A stretch of DNA of 64,000 nt from Ancylostoma caninum (GCA_037903475.1 JBAJFG010000080.1:1364001-1428000); one strand, 5' to 3'. Positions 26,501 to 36,024 are shown, counted from the first letter of the stretch. Program-made: numbers and translations. Notes: generated by a model from the sequence alone, not told the origin.

Positions 26501-29500
26501 CGTCGCGGCCACTTCTCGGGCACCGCGTTGTGAAAGTTCTGACTCGCTCAATTCTTTGATCAGCGGCGGTAGTGATAGCCCGAAGACGAGCAAGGTGTCA
26601 GTAGAAGGGCCAAAAGGTTCATTTTAAATACGTATTTGTTTTTATATACAACATACATATTCTTCGCTTTTTTAAAAAGACTATTGAAATTTTTCTTTCA
26701 GCGAAGATGAGCACTTCATACGCGCCCTCTTACAATCCACTAGCATGCGAAACGTGAGTTGTTTCTCGAAGTTTCTTCTTTATATCTAACGTAGATTTTG
26801 CTAACGTCTGCCGTGTGCTCGTGATTCAGAATAGCGCACAAGTTGACCAAGCGAAACTCTGGTCTCAACGTTCTTAGTAGTGTAGAGTGAGTTCACCGCC
26901 GAAACTGGCCGCATTTCGTTGCGTGCGTGCGTGCGTGCGTGATGGTCAGCTGCCTGCGTTTGTCGATGGCTGCTCGCTCGCTCGCGAATTGAGCTTTGCT
27001 TGGTTGAGTCGCGACTCGGCTCGCGTCGCGCACTGAATCCACCTTGTGCCGGCCCGTTCTGTTCTGCATGTGAGGCGGTCGTGCTTCGGGTGCGACGGGC
27101 ATGCGCATTTGAGCTCGTGCTTCTGTGCATGACACACTGTGTGGTGGTGCGGTGAGCGTGTGTGTGGCAGCAGCGGACGGGCGGACGGGCGTCGCTACCC
27201 GCGCGCGCGAGTCGCGACGTTCGCCCGTGCGCGACCGCTGGCTGTGTGCGTGGTGTGTTTCGAGTGGATGCGCTCGTCCGTGTACCTGCCTGGGCTCAGT
27301 TTCAGTGTGCCCCGTGCTCAAGCAATGGGGGCGCCGTCTTCTTCGAACAACTTCTCTGCACTAATGTGCTCTGACTGTCCCGTGCAACGCATCTCTCCAA
27401 TGTACTCCTCCCTCATTAATCCGGTTGTCTCACTGCAACCGAGGTGGGTTCTCCTTCTCTTCCCGTTCACACACCCTTTCGCATCGCTCGTGTTCCTTGT
27501 CCATCTTGAATGTCTCCTCCACATGAGAATTTCCTTCCACTTTTCGTGTAATCGTTCCCGACAAAGATTCCACATGCATATTTTTTTTTCGTTAGTCACG
27601 TAGCAGTAACCATTTCCGGCATGAGTCTCAGTTAGTATCACTTTCAAGCTATCGCATGCAATTCTTTCCGCACTAGTTACCGCGGGAAAATCGTTTAGTT
27701 TTCGGTAGAGTGGTGGTGTTGTAAGCACATCTAGCACTTTTAGCTGTTAGTAATTTCGTATCCAGTGATTTACATTGAACTTCTGTTAAAATATCTGCTA
27801 AAATGCTTCGAATATCTATTTTATCAGTTCTGGTGCCGAGCTACGGTTTGAGGAGGGGCATATTGGGTTAATGCTTTTGCTTAATGATTTCCAAGTTATC
27901 AGTATCAAGCCCTCAGTTCCTACTTTCTTTTATATTTCAGCTCGGGATTCTAAAAAAAAATTGGATTAAGGGATTAGGCTTTATCAGTATTCGGAATCTT
28001 GTAAGCGTTGATAAGATGTTATTTTTCCAGATTTCTTCGCTTGCAGTATTGGAACATCCCCAATGTTTTGCAGTTTTTCTCAGATTTATTTCTAGCTAAA
28101 GAGCTATGGGAATTTGCAATCTTCACTCATAACCGTGATTGTTTATGACGATGATATCGTAAAATGGATACGATAGTTCGACAACAACATGTTGCTCAGG
28201 TGATTTGTGAGGTCCCGAGGGGGTGAATTAAACCTCGAAAATCAGCCATAGTGTGGCGGCCAGGATACCGGTTTACTTGAAGGAAGTGCTACCAGAATCT
28301 TCTTTACTAATTGTAAGTAACAGAATTAGTAAGAGGTTTGAGTTCCATTCATGGTCATTCTCAAAAACGTTCTAAAAAGACGTGGAGGATTACTGGAGGA
28401 CCCCAAATGCTTACTTGACCGTTGATGTGAGGGACGCACATTTTGCACATCGTTTAGTTGCTATGCATTTTGCTTTACTAACGCTGGGTGCTTCTCGGTG
28501 CGTTGAAAGTTATCGGCAATTTTGCTTTTTATTTTTGAAAAACACTAGCCAAACAAGAGGTTTTTTGTTATTGTCAAAGTGCGTCTAAAGCAGTTATGAC
28601 AAACACAGCTGGTTCGCTATGGGAGACCAGTAAGACTAGTGAGTGCTGCACCATTTCTAGGAGAAATGTAGAAGTATGCTTGCGAATGAGGTTAGTGGGT
28701 TTTTTTCTGGACTATGTACGTAGTAATGTAGTCTTTCGGTCCCATCATCGAAAACCAGCCGAAATTCTGGTGATGTACGGTTTTACTTTCATCTCTAATT
28801 ACCTTCAGCTTGGCGAATTTGGGTTCTAATATCTCAAGGATTTTTCAACTCATAATGAAGTGAAGGGGTTCATGAAGTTTCCTAGGAATTTTCCATTCTC
28901 CCCACTCATCCAGGGTGAACTAGTTTTCAGTAAGAACGTAGTAGATTACGCTACATCTATCATTATTCTGCAGCTGGAAGCCGACCGAGGCGCATCAATC
29001 ATGGAAAATATATTCATTCCTGTTTAGCAAACTCAACCACTTTAACGGGGGGGGGGTAGGTGAGAATCTTTCTGGGAAAGTTCACGGATACCGCTTGCAG
29101 GGGATGTACTTGATCGGCCAACAGGTGTCTGTCGTTATTCTGGAGTGGAAATGCACTTTCTCGCAATAGTACCTGAGCGTTTTCCGGCAGTAATGTGTCT
29201 AAATGCCTTCCATTCCAAAATTGGCTGCCAATCTGTCATTTTTGGATCTAGTGCCTCCACGAGTAACTTCAAGATTGAAAATTAGTAGGATCTCAAAACT
29301 CTCTGAGGTGTTAAAATTGTTAGAATCTGATAGAGGGTCCATATTGAATGCTTTTTATGAGGGTGATGTCGGTTAAGCTGTGACATCAAATGAACTCGAG
29401 AGCTGAACGGTCTTTCTGCGGATTGTGGTAGTTTTGTGTGGATCACTAGAAAGTCAACTGCTGCTGCTGTGTAGGTTCTGTTGTTAGTGGCCTTAAGCCA

Positions 29501-29864
29501 GCCAATGTAGTCACTTAGCGTACAACACCTGCTCAATTCACTCTCGATCAGCTCCCAATTATGTTCTCTTTGCTCTCCTCTTTACCCATTACTCTTACTC
29601 AGTAATTTCGCGCTTCATTCAGTCGGCGTGTGAAGACGTTGTACGCCTGTACGCCCGACCACGAATCGGAGTTGTCGTTCCAGCCAGGGCAGATAATCAC
29701 GAATGGTAAGGTTACCGCATTTTTGGGTATTTTCGGGTAAGCCTTCTTTCACCTAATTTTGTGCTGTTGCAGTGTACGAGTCGAAGGAAGAAGGCTGGCT
29801 TGTCGGTACGCTCAACGGAAAGACTGGTCTTATCCCTAGTAACTACGTGGAACCATTGCCGTGA
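2509..29864 (+). CDS. Graf: GRAF-family Rho GTPase-activating protein (BAR-PH-RhoGAP-SH3)
   Basis: This gene encodes a GRAF/oligophrenin-family RhoGAP. In this family the BAR-PH unit binds curved, phosphoinositide-rich membrane, the GAP domain speeds GTP hydrolysis by Rho/Cdc42 and the SH3 domain binds dynamin- or FAK-type partners in endocytosis and actin control. Twenty-two exons join with consistent phases into 843 codons ending in TGA at 29,862-29,864; human GRAF is about 810 residues. The order is BAR (about 15-250), PH (about 278-394), RhoGAP (about 410-594), a Ser/Pro/Ala-rich linker (595-786) and SH3 (about 788-842). Exon coordinates are given in the five domain entries. The start at 2,509 is chosen because the family N-terminus begins just there with a similar LEFS motif. 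Intron 1 (4.9 kb), intron 12 (10.4 kb) and intron 20 (2.9 kb) are long; many others are 50-100 bp. Identification rests on recalled family sequence, not a search. Confidence 0.95.
6625..6866. repeat. MITE with about 50-bp terminal inverted repeats
   Basis: The element begins TATAGTCTGTCCGAAACGAC and ends with its near reverse complement (GTTGTTTCGGACGGACTATA). The pairing extends about 50 bp inward on each side through CACGCACGCGGGGATC. Total length is 242 bp with no coding capacity. TA at the outer ends suits a TA-targeting DNA transposon family. Confidence 0.75.
6867..7095. repeat. Dispersed fold-back repeat, copy 1
   Basis: This sequence matches the segment at 22,318-22,565 in the same orientation. 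Shared blocks include GTCTGCAATTAC, GCGTCTGGAAGGA and TGGCAGTAGG. The ends of each copy are inverted relative to each other (TTGTCTGCAATTAC against GTAGTTGCGGACAA). It abuts the preceding MITE directly, so one probably inserted beside the other. Confidence 0.65.
9462..11127. other. GRAF intron 9
   Basis: This 1.7-kb intron holds the fold-back at 10,172-10,396. The open frame at 9,649-9,960 on the + strand has no recognisable domain, and no splice phase ties it to the gene. Confidence 0.6.
10172..10396. repeat. Imperfect fold-back element with inner palindrome
   Basis: The left part contains CGTCGCCGTTGCTGGCGA and the right part contains TCGCCAGCGACGGCAACG, its near reverse complement; the pairing continues outward with gaps to GTAGC at both ends. 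At 10,365-10,388 lies a perfect 11-bp-arm palindrome (GCTATACTCCT, 2-nt spacer). No ORF is present. Confidence 0.6.
11800..11985 (-). repeat. Dispersed CGCACGCA-type repeat, copy on - strand
   Basis: On the - strand this reads through CGCGTCAAACGCACGCATTC and ends near CTCATCCTTCATCATATA. Matching blocks occur at 17,345-17,565, 17,865-18,140 (both + strand) and 52,140-52,345 (- strand). Together they define a repeat of about 190-270 bp that is GC-rich compared with its surroundings. Confidence 0.5.
12397..12517 (+). repeat. 121-bp direct duplication, copy 1
   Basis: This segment and 12,810-12,930 are identical except for three substitutions. Both run from CAGAGTATACCCATCTC to TGCTACGGGTTGCC. 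The flanks differ on both sides, so this is not a longer tandem array. It lies in GRAF intron 12 beside coding-like remnants. Confidence 0.9.
12460..13715 (+). pseudogene. Coding-like remnant of an unrecognised protein inside GRAF intron 12
   Basis: Several stop-free stretches in changing + frames look protein-like, but I do not recognise the family. They are 12,471-12,630 (includes [20 protein letters not shown]), 12,935-13,095 (includes [15 protein letters not shown]), 13,130-13,440 (includes [20 protein letters not shown]) and 13,470-13,712. The last is an 80-codon frame with a hydrophobic start, one membrane segment (about residues 44-62) and a charged tail ending at TAG. Frame changes and stops between them fit a decayed retrocopy or nested gene. 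A real nested gene with small introns is possible but not shown. Confidence 0.3.
12810..12930 (+). repeat. 121-bp direct duplication, copy 2
   Basis: This is the second copy, 413 bp downstream of the first and with three differences. The sequence after it (from GACCCAAGAAAG) is unrelated to the sequence after copy 1. That suggests a copied segment pasted into, or created by repair of, a rearranged locus. Confidence 0.9.
15803..17067 (+). mobile_element. Full-length Tc1/mariner-type transposon, decayed transposase
   Basis: The 28-bp terminal inverted repeats differ at one position (TACAGGGGTATCAAAAAG on the left, TACAGTGGTATCAAAAAG read inward from the right). They start and end with TA, the target of this superfamily. 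The 1,265-bp length is normal for mariner. Near 16,752 a + frame reads LHDNA, resembling the block that holds the second catalytic Asp of mariner transposases. The rest of the transposase is broken by stops and frameshifts, so it cannot move by itself. Confidence 0.85.
17345..17565 (+). repeat. Dispersed CGCACGCA-type repeat, + copy 1
   Basis: It carries the blocks CAGACGCACGCATCCATT, GTGCGTCTCACCTGCGCCG and CCCATCCTTCATGATATAG that also occur, with changes, in the copies at 17,865-18,140, 11,800-11,985 and 52,140-52,345. The two + copies lie 300 bp apart in GRAF intron 12. Confidence 0.55.
17865..18140 (+). repeat. Dispersed CGCACGCA-type repeat, + copy 2
   Basis: It is diverged from its neighbour but keeps the order of blocks: a TTCCTTGAAA motif, then GTGCGTCTAACCTGCG, then CCTATCCTTTATCATCA and a terminal GACGCACGCACGTC. 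The tandem placement suggests local duplication or insertion of related elements. Confidence 0.5.
18141..21834. other. 3' part of GRAF intron 12, GC-rich patches
   Basis: Patches at about 19,330-19,650 and 20,560-20,880 are GC-richer than the flanks and have open frames on both strands (for example 20,609-20,986 on the - strand, 125 codons). I could not match these to a family. A degraded retroelement on the - strand is possible, but no reverse transcriptase, protease or integrase motif was found. Confidence 0.4.
22130..23525. other. GRAF intron 14
   Basis: The intron contains the dispersed fold-back copy at 22,318-22,565. Nothing else is recognised. Open frames at 22,108-22,445 are produced by the repeat and not by a gene. 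Confidence 0.6.
22318..22565. repeat. Dispersed fold-back repeat, copy 2
   Basis: This is the second copy of the element at 6,867-7,095, in the same orientation. The ends are inverted: GGCTTTGTCTGCAATTAC on the left and GTAATTGCAGACAAAGTC on the right. It is about 245 bp long and non-coding. Confidence 0.7.
24210..25375. other. GRAF intron 17 with hairpin and C-runs
   Basis: The intron contains the 31-bp-arm hairpin at 24,490-24,554 and several poly-C runs (about 24,714-24,726, 24,868-24,877 and 24,895-24,905). Nothing coding is recognised. Confidence 0.6.
24490..24554 (+). repeat. 31-bp-arm hairpin in GRAF intron 17
   Basis: Arms 24,490-24,520 and 24,524-24,554 are reverse complements except at two positions and are separated by only three bases (CCA). 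The core is GATTTTTATACCGTT. On the sense RNA one mismatch is a U:G wobble and the other A:C. Confidence 0.9.
25922..26086. repeat. 165-bp MITE with mariner-like ends
   Basis: The left end TACAGGGTGTTTTTCCGGGA pairs with the right end TCCTGGAAAAACACTGTA over about 27 bp, through AGTAAAATCG. The TACAG...CTGTA ends are typical of Tc1/mariner-related miniature elements. The core does not code. Confidence 0.8.
26214..26251. repeat. 16-bp-arm palindrome
   Basis: GGCTGTTTAACGGATC and its exact reverse complement flank a 6-base spacer. It sits about 130 bp upstream of the exon 19 acceptor. Confidence 0.85.
26885..27324 (+). promoter_or_regulatory. Candidate internal promoter, GC-rich block in GRAF intron 20
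   Basis: This GC- and CpG-rich block contains a (GCGT)n tract at about 26,919-26,940. Composition resembles the block before the main start codon (2,159-2,508) and before the PEBP-like gene. It ends just before an ATG whose ORF has a donor in phase with the SH3 exon. A promoter for a short isoform is an inference. Confidence 0.35.
27325..27443 (+). CDS. Candidate alternative first exon joining the SH3 exons
   Basis: From ATG 27,325 the frame stays open to a strong donor (CCGAG|GTGGGT) at 27,443/27,444, leaving phase 2. The SH3 exon 21 at 29,623 needs exactly phase 2, so 40 new residues would be fused to the SH3 domain. The peptide begins [14 protein letters not shown] and has no recognised domain. 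The product would lack BAR, PH and GAP and could act only as an adaptor. The frame extends upstream to 27,139, so it could also be an internal exon; transcript data are lacking. Confidence 0.3.
27444..29622. other. 3' part of GRAF intron 20
   Basis: This is AT-rich DNA without recognised exon, RNA or transposon end. A run of nine or ten G bases lies near 29,047. Confidence 0.6.
29623..29864 (+). other. GRAF exons 21-22: SH3 domain and stop
   Basis: Exons are 29623-29705 and 29773-29864, coding residues 786-843. The SH3 landmarks are visible in order: [15 protein letters not shown] (ALYDY-like strand and acidic RT loop), [22 protein letters not shown] (conserved Trp, Pro and Tyr of the ligand groove, quoted here as its parts [11 protein letters not shown] and GLIPSNYVE). 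The TGA stop follows four codons later, so the SH3 domain is C-terminal as in vertebrate GRAFs. Confidence 0.93.
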
Positions 29865-30435
29865 CGCTTCACTTCGCGGTCAGAGTCGCGCGACACGCGC
29901 ACGCACGTCCAGTCGCTTTACTTTTTATTGTGATCGATAGTACGGGTTTGTAACTTTGCTAGAATCTCTTCAGGGCATGTAACGCTGTGTGTCTACACTG
30001 TTGTCCAAATTCTGGCCAGTATTTCTCTTCACTAGTAGGGCTATTTTCCTCGCTTCTTCTTACCGTTCTTGCTGTGTGCCGGTGTAGCTGAGCTGCGCGT
30101 GTAGCGATAGAAGCTCGTTGGTGAACTGTTGTTAGGCGTAGTTTGACCGACGGGTACGTCCGTGTTTAAGCGCTGTTCGTTGTGGGCTTGACAAAGGCTC
30201 CCGTTGCATTCGGCACCGTTCGCGAGTGTGTTCTGCTTCGCTGTGCTTTGCTTGCCTCGTTCGTCCTATTTTTGGGGTCTCGCCTACCTGAGCTGTCTGC
30301 AGCGAAGAGCTGCTCCAGATTGTGTATTTTGTTCAGTACTTTGACTTCTACACGCTCCTAGTCGCAACGATGCTTGGTCAGCGTTGCTGGGTTGCTATTT
30401 TGTGCTGTTTGGAATAAATATTTCTCTAAGCATCG
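29865..30435 (+). other. Probable 3' UTR of GRAF gene
   Basis: The sequence after the TGA stop has no further coding frame and leads to an AATAAA at 30,413. The UTR would be about 570 bases if that signal is used. Confidence 0.65.
30413..30418 (+). terminator. Polyadenylation signal AATAAA
   Basis: This is a canonical hexamer 550 bases after the GRAF stop codon, followed by T-rich DNA. It is the first such hexamer downstream of the stop that I noticed. Confidence 0.6.
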
Positions 30436-30818
30436 AATTTTTTCGTCTTATAACGACATCTGCTTCACGTTTCTGACATCATTCGGGAACCTTCTAATAA
30501 CAGTATTTTAGTATAGTAAGCTGTACTACCATATTTGAAGAGACACAAGTTATTAATGGATGTAGAACAAAGCGATGTTACTTTAAGATAAAGTGAAAGA
30601 AATGAGAGTTTTGTGAAGAACATAGAAGAGCTAGAATGCTGTTCAGTTCTTCACACACCGATTTCGGGGCTTGAACTAGACCGGAAGTGTGGCCTCCTTA
30701 TGTATATTAGGCTGTGAAATGAGTTTCCGCTTCTTTTTTCCACCTTTTGAAGTTCTATGGTCAATTTGAGCAGAGGCTAAGATTTATATTGATATTTTAT
30801 TGTGATATTTATTATATA

Positions 30819-31207
30819 TTAGGTTGGTGCGGAATTAACTGCCGTTTTATGGTATGCACAAATAATCTTTTCTCTTCTGTAAAATTTGAGCAATTTCAAG
30901 ACCTTGTGTGACTATCTGAAAGGACTTTTCCTCCTCTTTCAATGCAGCTTGAACATTCTGGCTAGCCCATCTCAGCACCTTTTTGTGGAGCCGCGAACAA
31001 ATGATGAGCCGACGCAATTTTTGGGTGATCATAGTCAATGACTTGAAACTCGACCACTTTCCACCCAAGGCACCCGATAATCTTGTATTTGGCTCGGAAT
31101 CTCATTTCCAATGGACAGTGAGCTACTGGTCCACATAATTTCCTTACGGCAATTTTGAACCCTAAGGCAACCATGGTCGTGATTGTGGGTTGTTCTTTGA
31201 TGACCAA
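30819..31207 (-). mobile_element. Truncated mariner, 3' end and transposase C-terminal remnant
   Basis: The end TTAGGTTGGTGCGGAATTAA closely resembles the ends of mariner elements of the Hsmar1/cecropia type, preceded by TATA. Reading the - strand inward, one frame has GWKVV then DHPKIASAHHLF, resembling the block GWEV...YSPDLAPSDYHLF around the third catalytic Asp. Another frame has NVQAALKEEEKS, like the mariner C-terminus. The Asp position is not conserved and frames are broken. No matching right end was found, so the copy is truncated. Confidence 0.6.
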
Positions 31208-33672
31208 GTGTTAAGGACAGTCGTGGAACCTAAACCTGATCTTACCATTACGACGCGGAGAGCAGGGATGGATGCTCACTATACTACAGTTCCGAAACAT
31301 TTGACTTTAATCAACAGAGTGAGAAAGGTGCGAACGTGAACACCACACGATTTGACTGATAACAAGCGTTTTACCCAGTGTGACATCTTTTTCTAACTCA
31401 GTTTTTTGTCCCAAAACGACTCGTTTTTAGATCAAGTAATTGTAGTAGATAGCTCGGTTTCTGTACGATAACAAGGAATGCGAACGGGTATGAGTAGAGA
31501 CGTTTCCACCACTTTTAAGTTCTCCTAAACGAGATCTCTCTAGGGAGATTGTGTCAGGAGCTTGGTTTTGCTGTAAGGGTGTGATTGCCTGCACCGTTCT
31601 CCAATCTAGACAAGCGTTGACAGCAGAATCTGACTTATTCAATTTCTGGTTGGTGCCCAAGATTATGCTGTGAGTATGGCTGGTACTGGTGAACAGAATC
31701 AGCTTTTCCTTTGCTCCAGGCTATCGCCAAGCCTCTCACTTAAAAACTCACTCGGCAAAAAGTGAAGCAGTAAGGCGTCGAGGTTCCCCTCCACTCAACT
31801 CATTCCTCAGACCTTTCCCTTACTGAATATCGCTTTTGCCGAGACCCAGGTGCAAACCTGCGACAGTAAATTGCTCATCTTGAGCATGCCAAAATTGCCT
31901 TCCAAAAGTTTGTAGATTTTTGCAATCTTGGTTTTCAGTGTGAAGGCATATCATTTTCACTGCATTGTCAGGGAAGATTTAGCGAATTAAATGGGCATCA
32001 AACTAATGAAGAACGTTGCGTGTAAGCCAAGTTATTACGCTTTGAACTGAAGTGTTCGTTTCGTCAATTAATTTCGCAGCAACCTAATAGGTGTAATTAC
32101 AGAGGAGGATATCTTTCGTTGGACGGCCAACGTTTCGGCGTAGGTCATAGGTTAGCGGAAACCGAGCGGAAAACGATACTAGTATCGTTTTCCGTTATCG
32201 CCTCCCTCCTATCCTTCCTTTTCTTACTCGTTAGAGCCTTGTTAGCCACGATGCCAATGGAATAACGGACCATCCTAATGAGTCCACTGCATTGAGTTCT
32301 ATTTAGAGGTTGGGGCTCAAAGATCGACATGGACAGTAGGTATGGATGACGAATAATCGGTACAACTCGTCCGCTGTGGGTGAGCTCCGCTCACTTTTTT
32401 CTGAATCATGTGGGGCAATCGGAGCCAGACTTGAGCGATCTTCTCAGGTGTAACATACTCTTCGTACAGGGCGCCAATGTTTCAAGCAACATACCCAGCT
32501 CTTTGACCCAAGCGAAAGGGAAAATAGATTCAGATGAATATTCTTGCCTGCTTGTCTTTATGAATTTCAGTAAAATCACGTTATTCTTTGAAATAGCGAG
32601 GATAGGTTAAGGAAAAAATGCACTCTTTAACGACTATAAACACTTGGCTCATTACATGAAAGGGGGGAGGCGGGAATACAAACAAATTTTGAAAAAAGTG
32701 AGAACTAATTTGACGACCTAATACATGTAAATGGTTTTTTTTGCTGCATGCTTATGCTATCACTTCGTGTTGCCTCAATCAAGGATGGGTGGATCAAGGA
32801 TGAAATTCCTGTATTTCAGATCCCACATCTCTACCATCCCGTACATAAGTTCTGTATTACTACCCTTTTTGAATATGAAAATTCCATTTCTCATACCGAT
32901 TCACGGTTAAACGCGAAGACCAAGGCTCTACCGGCCTAGATTCCATCCATGTGCTGGAAATCCTAGCCTGCTTGGTAATCATTAGAAGTGTTCTAGTTCT
33001 CAAGTGCATTCGGCTTCGTGAAGCCTCACAGAAGCATAAATGACGTTTTGGTGAGGACGAAGGTGTAACCAACTGGACTACTACAAATCCAGCCATGCTA
33101 TAGCGAGAATTGGATCTGGCCTGTGGCTCGACTTCACCACACAGTACACTATGAGAAAAGTCGAAGTCCGAGAACGGATATTCTCTTACATAAATCCAAT
33201 ATATTTCGAGGAGGATTTGTGAGGAAAAAACTCACAAATTGGTGTGAATTTGTCACATAATTAGGCTTTTACTAACAATACCGCTTTTAACTTGAAAAAC
33301 TACGCTTCGTTCAGTTGTCAGACAGATTACCAATGTTATTGAGGGCTAGGTGGTATTGAAATCGCAGAAGTACATTTGAAAACGGCTGAGAAATCGATCA
33401 CTACGTAAAAAATAGTGAGATCTTGTTTGATTGAAAAAATTGGATCTTGTGCACTTGTCTTCACACATGCATTGTGGGAAACTTGCCGCATTGCTCCAAC
33501 TTCTTAAGCTAGAATGCTTGCTTCTTTAGAAAAAAATCACCAATTATGATAATATAAAAACGTCTCTTCATACTTCGCTTCGCAGTTTCACGAGTTTTTG
33601 GCACACCGACACACGTCATTGACCCACTTATGCGATTAACAGTACTCCTGCTAATCAAAAGGATTTTACATA
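31208..33672. other. Intergenic DNA without recognised gene
   Basis: Only a short palindrome at 32,167-32,194 stands out. The open frames are short and unrecognised. Confidence 0.5.
32167..32194. repeat. 28-bp perfect palindrome
   Basis: CGGAAAACGATACT is followed immediately by its exact reverse complement with no spacer. It could be a fold-back fragment or a binding site for a dimeric protein; nothing nearby favours either. Confidence 0.9.
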
Positions 33673-34836
33673 TACAGGGAGAGTGAAAAGTATTGACCGC
33701 TCGGAATGGCCTGTGAAAACCTCAGTAGTTCTCATAAATGTGACGAGTTTCTTCAGATGATAAAGAAAACAATATAGCGAACAATATGAGACTATGTCCG
33801 TCCAATTTTATCTCCATTCTTGAGTGCACCTCTACGAAGAAAAAAGTGAGGGAAGACATACATAAGTGATGCGCCGCAGGGACTCTCATCGGTTTCATCC
33901 TTCGTTTCTTCTGATTAATCCACACGCAAGTCCATACTGTGGTGAGGTGTAACGCATGATTGCTTCTTCGAAGTGCCCATGTGGTACAATGCAACGGTTG
34001 GAGGAGTAAGATGATCACTAACTTGGAACTGAATGACTCACGAGTGGTTTCTAGTGCAGCACCACTCCGCTGTCTTTATCTTGTAAGCTGGAGAGAAATA
34101 TTCTCAGAAAAGGAACGATCTACCACTAAACCCATTGTGATTTCGCCGAGCATCGTGATAGGAAGCCCATCTGCGCCGTTAGTAAATACTCCGATGACTG
34201 CGCAGCACGAACGCAGTCGGAATGGCGTAATGGTTCGAGTAGACTAGCAGCAATGGTTCCCATTTGCTGTCATCTTCCTCTCAATTACTGCCATCCCTCA
34301 ACAATTGCTGCTAAAGGGACGAAAGGTAGAACACTACGGAACACTTATTGAGGGGAGAATGGCAGCAGCTGAGAACCGTTACTGCTAGGGTTTTTACTTG
34401 AACCATTACGCCGTTCGGGCTGCGTTCATGCTGCACAATTATCAGAGTAAGTAAGGAGTAAGGAAACAAAGTCATCAAAATCATTGCATAGGCAAGAGCT
34501 GCTGGTACTTTTCATTAGTGCATCAGTGCAGGGCTCAGTATATGCTATCTCTTTCCATTGTTCCGATTTCACAGAAACGTCTTAGTGAAAACTTTGAAGC
34601 AAGTCAAAGATACCCGTTTGGTACTGCGGTACTGAAACCTTCTTCAGTTTTGTCTGATGTTGACTGGTAAAAAACAGATAAAACGGTTGGATAAGTGTGT
34701 GTCGTTATTTATATTGTGATAGACAATCTAGACAGTCTAGACAACATAACAATGTCACCTTGTCTCTCATCAAATTTCGATTTCTATATAATTTATGTGT
34801 CACAAGAGGCACCTAACACTTTTCACACACCCTGTA
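33673..34836. mobile_element. Mariner-type element interrupted by a fold-back
   Basis: The ends are TACAGGGAGAGTGAAAAGTA on the left and, read inward from the right, TACAGGGTGTGTGAAAAGTG, both flanked by TA. The 1,164-bp span includes a 244-bp fold-back at 34,197-34,440; removing it leaves about 920 bp. No intact transposase is visible, so this is a decayed or internally deleted copy. Confidence 0.65.
34197..34440. repeat. Fold-back element nested in mariner-type element
   Basis: The left arm (CACGAACGCAGTCGGAATGG, then CGTAATGGTTC) pairs with the right arm (GAACCATTACG, then CGTTCGGGCTGCGTTCATG). Pairing continues, with gaps, almost to the centre at about 34,320, so nearly the entire element is an imperfect hairpin. 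Confidence 0.75.
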
Positions 34837-35857
34837 TAGATATGGATTTCGCATTGATAAGGAAAGTATAAACAGATGAAAACCGGAGGAAAAATGGTAT
34901 TTATGTTACTTATTGTTAGTGTACTTCGTTTTTGAAGGAGTGGATCAAGCTAGGCGACCCCTGATGGCCCGGCGGCTGCTCGGAAGACCAGAACAGATGC
35001 GCACATGCTTGGATGCTCTTGATGGGTTCCGAATCAGTTACTACGTCACCAGCTCGTGACTGCTCACTCGAGCATGCTGTCTACTGGCAGCACTAAGCGC
35101 GCAGATGAAAATAATACATAGTGTCAGTACGCCTCGAATTTGTAAGTACATGCCGCAAAAGTAACTTTATTACCGAGTCCAGCAATTTGCGCCGTATGCT
35201 TTCCCGGTTGTTCCTTCCGGTTTTGATTGCAAGGCTTTTCTCTGTCCATTGAAAGGCTTTTGGAAGTTGCTTTCTGCATTCCAAATCCAATGTTTATTGA
35301 TTAGAAACACTATAGGAATTAGTGCGGGGGAGGAAGACGACTTTAGGTAGTCTACCGAGCCGAAGCTCACTAAAAGATGGAGCAGGATCAAAGTTTAGCC
35401 GACAGAATTGAACAGTAAACGTGTACCATTTCTTCTGGAAAAACTGCAGAAACAAAAAAAAAAAGACTAGAAAACATATTCATAGTTGTTGGGGGATGCC
35501 ATACTTTGCCAGTTTTTGAACCTTTTCTCATGGTACCTTTTCTCATGGTATGCAGAAACCTCAAAAGTATTTGATTGATGTAGTAATGTTTATGGTCTAC
35601 ATGGATGAACCAACAGTCGTTGAAAAGATAGTACAGCACCTATATAACTACATGCTGATGTGTATGGAGGTGGCTTTCAATGAATTTGAGAGGTGAGGAG
35701 TTGAGATGAAGGGAGTATTGAAAAGTTATTCTCTATTCAGAATGAGGACGTCTGGGGATCGAAATCTGTTCCACACGTCAGTACAAACGTATCGAACCTT
35801 TTAATGGACGGCCGCGGATCCATTCGAGGTCCAGCGCCGAGCACGCCCGCACAGTCG
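34837..35857. other. Intergenic DNA without recognised gene
   Basis: No family motif, RNA gene or transposon end was found. The small frames on the - strand at 35,093-35,639 are unrecognised. Confidence 0.5.
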
Positions 35858-36024
35858 CTTACAGGGAACTTCAAACGGCCGTGTGCAAGGGGCGGGACCG
35901 CGGCGCGGCTTTCTTGGGCAGTGCCACAGGGGCTCTGTATGCTGACACTGGTTGCCTGCTTCTGACAGCAGAGAACTCGACTGTACCCGCCCCTTGCACA
36001 CGGCCGCTTGAAATTCCCTGTAAG
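35858..36024. repeat. Fold-back with 39-bp GC-rich arms
   Basis: The left arm CTTACAGGGAACTTCAAACG continues GCCGTGTGCAAGGGGCGGG and pairs with the right arm ending ATTCCCTGTAAG. There are only two mismatches over 39 bp around an 89-bp core. This is a MITE-like element with no ORF of its own. Confidence 0.85.

Larger units (their letters stand above)
24106..26753 (+). other. GRAF exons 17-20: low-complexity linker
   Basis: Exons are 24106-24209, 25376-25563, 26386-26616 and 26702-26753, coding residues 595-785. The chain is rich in Ser, Thr, Pro and Ala (for example [11 protein letters not shown]) and has no folded domain, like the linker of vertebrate GRAF proteins. An internal donor in exon 19 at 26,594 would join exon 20 in a frame that hits a stop at once, so the donor at 26,616 was chosen. 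Alternative splicing is common in this part of the family but cannot be shown here. Confidence 0.75.

Noticed and set aside
26386..26594. Alternative donor in GRAF exon 19 at 26,594
   Set aside because: Joining it to exon 20 gives CGA AGA TGA, an immediate stop, and its phase does not fit the SH3 exon either. The donor at 26,616 keeps the frame.
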